From contig JAJXTB010000019.1 in NCBI GenBank assembly GCA_021784205.1, positions 1 to 27,690 on the forward strand: a stretch of DNA of 27,690 bases, given 5' to 3'. Positions 25,524-27,690 of this stretch are shown here, one piece after another. The notes beneath the pieces are model-generated. The model was not told the origin of the DNA. It saw only the letters and a list, made by a program, of their open reading frames with translations, and did not search any database. Made by a program: the position numbers and the translations under genes. The stretch's first letter is position 1, and each line of letters begins with the position of its first letter. This DNA is from Actinomycetes bacterium (GTDB taxonomy: Bacteria; Actinomycetota; Acidimicrobiia; Acidimicrobiales; RAAP-2).

Positions 25524-26402
25524 TTAACCCTTTCCAGGCCGTGAGAACAGACCAGTCGGCCTGACGAGCAGCGTGATGATCAAAATGACGAATGCCACGT
25601 CGAGCTTCCACGCGGGATTGATGAACGCGGCGGAGACCTCGGTGGCCATACCGATCAGCACCGCGCCGGCCATCGCGCCGTAGATGCTGCCGACCCCGCC
25701 GACGATCACCGCGGCGAAGATGACGAACAGGAACAACTCGCCGGCTGCCGGGGTCAGGTTGCCCTCGGCGATGCCGAGCACCGAACCGGCGATACCGGCC
25801 ATGGTGCCCGAGAGGAACCACGTGACCGTGGTGATGCGGCGGGTGTCGATACCACTGGTCATGGCGAGCGTGGTGTTGTCCGACATCGCGCGCATCGACT
25901 TGCCCAGTCGAGTCGTCTTCAACATCAGGTGCACACCGAGCATCATCAAGACCGCGGCGGCCATGACGATGAGCTGGTCCCTCGTCAGAAGGAACGGACC
26001 AATGTGCAGCACGTGCTCGAGCGGCATCGTGTAGTTGCGGACGTTCGGTCCCCAGATCGAGTAGATGACGTTCAAGATGATCAGCGAGAGCCCGAAGGTG
26101 ACGATCATGACGTAGAAACTCTTCGAGAAACGCCGCGCGAACGGACTCAACAGGAACTGATTCAAGAGGACCGCGAGGATCCCCATCAACAGCGACCCGA
26201 ACACGAGCGCGATCCAGATGTTCAGGTGGAAGAACTCCGCGTTCAGGACGTACGTGAAGTACGCGCCGAGCGCCATGAAGTCGCCGTAGGCGAAGTTGAT
26301 GTAGTTCGTGATTCCGAACTGCAAACTCAACCCCACCGCGGAGATTGCCAGCACGGACGCGGTAACGAAACCGAAGCCGACCGACAGCCAAAAAAGCGTC
26401 AC
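25524..26402 (-). CDS. livH: Liv-type ABC transporter permease (LivH-like)
   Basis: A 292-residue permease with about eight hydrophobic segments. LivH landmarks: GLSLQFGITNYINFAYGDFM near residues 25-44, the coupling loop KTTRLGKSMRAMSDNTTLAMTSGID in two parts and AVIVGGVGSIYGAMAGAVLIG. First gene of the importer; GTG 26402 with GGGGAG a few bases upstream. The promoter and operator candidate lie 50-85 bases before it. Confidence 0.93.
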   Translation of the reverse strand: MTLFWLSVGFGFVTASVLAISAVGLSLQFGITNYINFAYGDFMALGAYFTYVLNAEFFHLNIWIALVFGSLLMGILAVLLNQFLLSPFARRFSKSFYVMIVTFGLSLIILNVIYSIWGPNVRNYTMPLEHVLHIGPFLLTRDQLIVMAAAVLMMLGVHLMLKTTRLGKSMRAMSDNTTLAMTSGIDTRRITTVTWFLSGTMAGIAGSVLGIAEGNLTPAAGELFLFVIFAAVIVGGVGSIYGAMAGAVLIGMATEVSAAFINPAWKLDVAFVILIITLLVRPTGLFSRPGKG

Positions 26403-26450
26403 GACACTCCCCCCCAGGTGTTCCTGACCTCGTCACTTTGACGTATCAAG

Positions 26451-26469
26451 TTTGAGAGTTTCTATCAAA
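26451..26469. promoter_or_regulatory. Operator candidate overlapping the importer -10 box
   Basis: TTTGAGAG-TTT-CTATCAAA is an inverted repeat with seven of eight positions matching. It covers the -10 box of the importer promoter, where a bound repressor would block RNA polymerase. A second pair of the same half-words, TTTGA (26437-26441) and TCAAG (26446-26450), lies immediately downstream. The IclR protein from the neighbouring operon is the obvious candidate ligand, by location only. Confidence 0.45.
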
Positions 26470-26487
26470 TAGGTCTACACATGTCAA
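26459..26487 (-). promoter_or_regulatory. Sigma70-type promoter for the importer operon
   Basis: On the minus strand, a perfect -35 TTGACA (bases 26482-26487) is followed after exactly 17 bases by TAGAAA (26459-26464), four of six matches to TATAAT. Transcription would start near 26452, leaving a leader of about 50 bases before the GTG at 26402. AT-rich context in otherwise GC-rich DNA supports it. Confidence 0.6.
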
Positions 26488-26704
26488 GGCACCACCTAAG
26501 AACTTCTTCTCGCGGCGGCCAGCGGTTCAGGGTATTGCGCCGGAATGAACCCTCTTGACCAGGTTATATGGAGACGTTACTCGTGAGTACGGTCCTGCTC
26601 CGACCCGTACGACTACTCAGGTCAAAACTGAGAAACTGGGACCATAAATCGTCGGGGCCGTCGGGCGCGGCCGCGCATCGGGGTCACGATCCGTCGTCGC
26701 TTCG

Positions 26705-26722
26705 CGTCGGCCCTCGCCGACG
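26705..26722 (-). terminator. Stem-loop after the NifX-like gene
   Basis: CGTCGGC-CCTC-GCCGACG is a perfect seven-base-pair stem with four-base loop starting 12 bases past the stop at 26735. No T-run follows. Position between the NifX-like gene and the importer promoter makes a terminator likely. Confidence 0.5.
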
Positions 26723-26734
26723 AGATGGCCCCGT

Positions 26735-27100
26735 TCAGGCGGCGAGTGCCGCGAGGACCGCGCTGCGCGCGTCGCCCTGGGCGCCCACGAGGAGCTGGAT
26801 CTTCATGGTCGACAGCATCCGCACCATCCCGTCGCCGACGTGATCGGCCACGACGGCCTCGATCTGGTGATCGAGGAGGAATCGAGCGACGCGAGCGTGG
26901 TGGCGCGCCGATGAACCCTCGTCGTGAAGGCGGCTCCAGGACACCTCGACCACGTCCCACGACGTCACGTCGCCGCCGTCCACGGTCGCCACGGCGATCC
27001 AGTCCGCCCTCCCCCAGCGGGGATCGATCTGTCCGTCAGGCGTTACCGGCGCGCAAGCAATCACCATCGCATCGTACCGCGCCTCGGGTAACTCATTCAC
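26735..27100 (-). CDS. NifX/dinitrogenase-cofactor-family domain protein
   Basis: A 121-residue protein with the fold signature of the NifX/NifY/NifB-C-terminal superfamily: an N-terminal strand MVIACAPVTPDGQIDPRWG, central WDVVEVSW, HHARVARFLLDHQIEAVVADHVGDGMVRML (in parts, residues 67-96) and the end LLVGAQGDARSAVLAAL. In nitrogen fixers such domains carry iron-molybdenum cofactor precursors; stand-alone copies in bacteria without nif genes are common and of unknown role. GTG start at 27100; the ribosome site is weak. No nif gene is in the window. It follows the decarboxylase gene after 151 bases on the same strand. Confidence 0.8.
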   Translation of the reverse strand: MNELPEARYDAMVIACAPVTPDGQIDPRWGRADWIAVATVDGGDVTSWDVVEVSWSRLHDEGSSARHHARVARFLLDHQIEAVVADHVGDGMVRMLSTMKIQLLVGAQGDARSAVLAALAA

Positions 27101-27251
27101 CGGCCGGATCGACGCGCATTGGCGAGCGGCTCGACGTCGCCTCGGAGCCAGGATCGCTCAACGACTATCACCGTCGAGGGCCCGCGGGAACGCGTCGGCG
27201 TCACGGGTGCCGATGGTCAGACAGCGCGGTGCACCATTGTTCGCTCGTTGG

Positions 27252-27690
27252 TCACGAATGAAGCCTCCGGCAGTCGGCGCCGAGCTCTTCGGCCACCTCG
27301 AGCAGCATCGCCACGTCACCGTCCGTCGTACGGAAGTTCGTGAAACACGGCCGCAGCCACACGTTCCCGTCGATCGTGGCCGGGGACACGTAGACACGAC
27401 CGTCGTGCTGCATCGCCGAACACAGGGCGTCATTGTGACGATCGGGATTCGTGCACCCGTCGATCACGGCTCGAAAGGGCACGATCGACAGCTGCGGACG
27501 GCTGCTCAAGGTCTCAAACAACGGTCGGTCCTGGACCCAGTCAAAGAGCATCTCGGCCTGGGTGCAGTTCCTCTCGATGGCCGCTCGCACCGCGTTCGCA
27601 CCGTGGGTCGCAAAGAGCATCCACAGCTTGAGGGCCCGGAAGGGACGCGAATACTCGAGGGTGATGTCGACGGCGTTGTAGTGACCACCG
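27252..27690 (-). CDS. PLP-dependent group II amino-acid decarboxylase, C-terminal part
   Basis: The last 145 or so residues of a pyridoxal-phosphate decarboxylase of the aromatic-L-amino-acid/tyrosine/glutamate decarboxylase group; the 5' end lies beyond the window edge at 27690. Visible from the edge: GGHYNAVDITLEYSRPFRAL, KLWMLFATHGANAVRAAIER, and the C-terminal small domain with SIVPFRAVIDGCTNPDRHND and LRPCFTNFRTTDGDVAMLLE. The ALKLWM region is typical of this fold. The lysine that binds the cofactor is outside the window, so activity and substrate cannot be judged. The first ATG inside the window (27620) is internal, not the start. Confidence 0.88.
   Translation of the reverse strand, partial: GGHYNAVDITLEYSRPFRALKLWMLFATHGANAVRAAIERNCTQAEMLFDWVQDRPLFETLSSRPQLSIVPFRAVIDGCTNPDRHNDALCSAMQHDGRVYVSPATIDGNVWLRPCFTNFRTTDGDVAMLLEVAEELGADCRRLHS

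Larger units (their letters stand above)
26403..26734. other. Intergenic regulatory region before the importer
   Basis: A 332-base gap with no credible gene. The half near the importer is AT-richer than anything else in the window and holds the promoter and palindrome listed separately. Further up, TACTC-GT-GAGTA (26578-26589) is an inverted repeat, and the minus-strand hexamer TATAAC (bases 26563-26568) would fit a second, weaker -10 box. GGTTCA (26524-26529) and TGAACC (26546-26551) form another six-base inverted repeat. The half near the NifX-like gene holds its stem-loop. Confidence 0.6.

Noticed and set aside
26555..26583. Plus-strand TTGACC-17-TACTCG as a promoter
   Set aside because: The -10 is poor and there is no plus-strand gene downstream.
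26568..26843. 91-codon plus-strand frame starting in the intergenic region before the importer
   Set aside because: No ribosome site or motif, and it runs antisense into the NifX-like gene; composition is Arg/Ser/Ala-rich as in other shadows.
1..27690. CRISPR array, tRNA/rRNA, insertion sequence or prophage
   Set aside because: No regularly spaced direct repeats, no tRNA-like cloverleaf, no transposase or integrase frame was seen by eye; a dedicated scan was not possible.

Overview
The window is GC-rich, densely packed bacterial DNA with many GTG/TTG starts and 1-20 base gene overlaps. The protein families present (mycobacterial-type PrpD, four-gene 2-oxoacid:ferredoxin oxidoreductase, a Liv-type ABC transporter, a secreted CTP-C protein typical of actinobacteria) suggest an actinobacterium, possibly Acidimicrobiia-like. 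That placement is inference: there is no rRNA or other marker here. No tRNA, rRNA, CRISPR, transposase or phage gene was found.

Layout. (1) Bases 12-5214, minus strand: a tight run starting with a small Cys-rich protein (not in a long ORF), then a CLC chloride channel, a PaiB-like FMN-binding protein, two GNAT acetyltransferases, a DUF3048 membrane-anchored protein and an alpha/beta hydrolase. (2) Bases 5459-5851, plus: a small secreted protein. (3) Bases 6019-10490, plus: a complete gamma-alpha-beta 2-oxoacid (probably pyruvate):ferredoxin oxidoreductase operon ending in a GltD-like flavoprotein fused to a ferredoxin. (4) Bases 10573-14259, plus: a 1228-residue soluble PAS/GAF sensor with a C-terminal EAL c-di-GMP phosphodiesterase domain and no GGDEF domain. 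(5) Bases 14256-21469, minus: seven genes in one translationally coupled run: CaiB/BaiF CoA-transferase, HMG-CoA-lyase-like enzyme, IclR regulator, 2-methylcitrate dehydratase (PrpD), 2-methylisocitrate lyase (PrpB) and two SAM methyltransferases. (6) Bases 21610-26402, minus: a complete Liv-type importer, order livH-livM-livG-livF-binding protein, with a recognisable promoter and an overlapping inverted repeat upstream. (7) Bases 26735-27690, minus: a NifX-like protein and the C-terminal part of a PLP-dependent decarboxylase cut by the window edge.

The most interesting unit is regions 5+6. The importer and the catabolic operon lie head to tail, separated by a 16-bp perfect hairpin. Read together they suggest uptake of a carboxylic acid, CoA activation by the CaiB enzyme, retro-aldol cleavage by the divergent HMGL-like enzyme, and disposal of a propionyl-type product through part of the methylcitrate cycle (prpC is not in the window), with two methyltransferases of unknown purpose at the end. 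This pathway is a hypothesis; the individual enzyme families are well supported, the substrate is not known.
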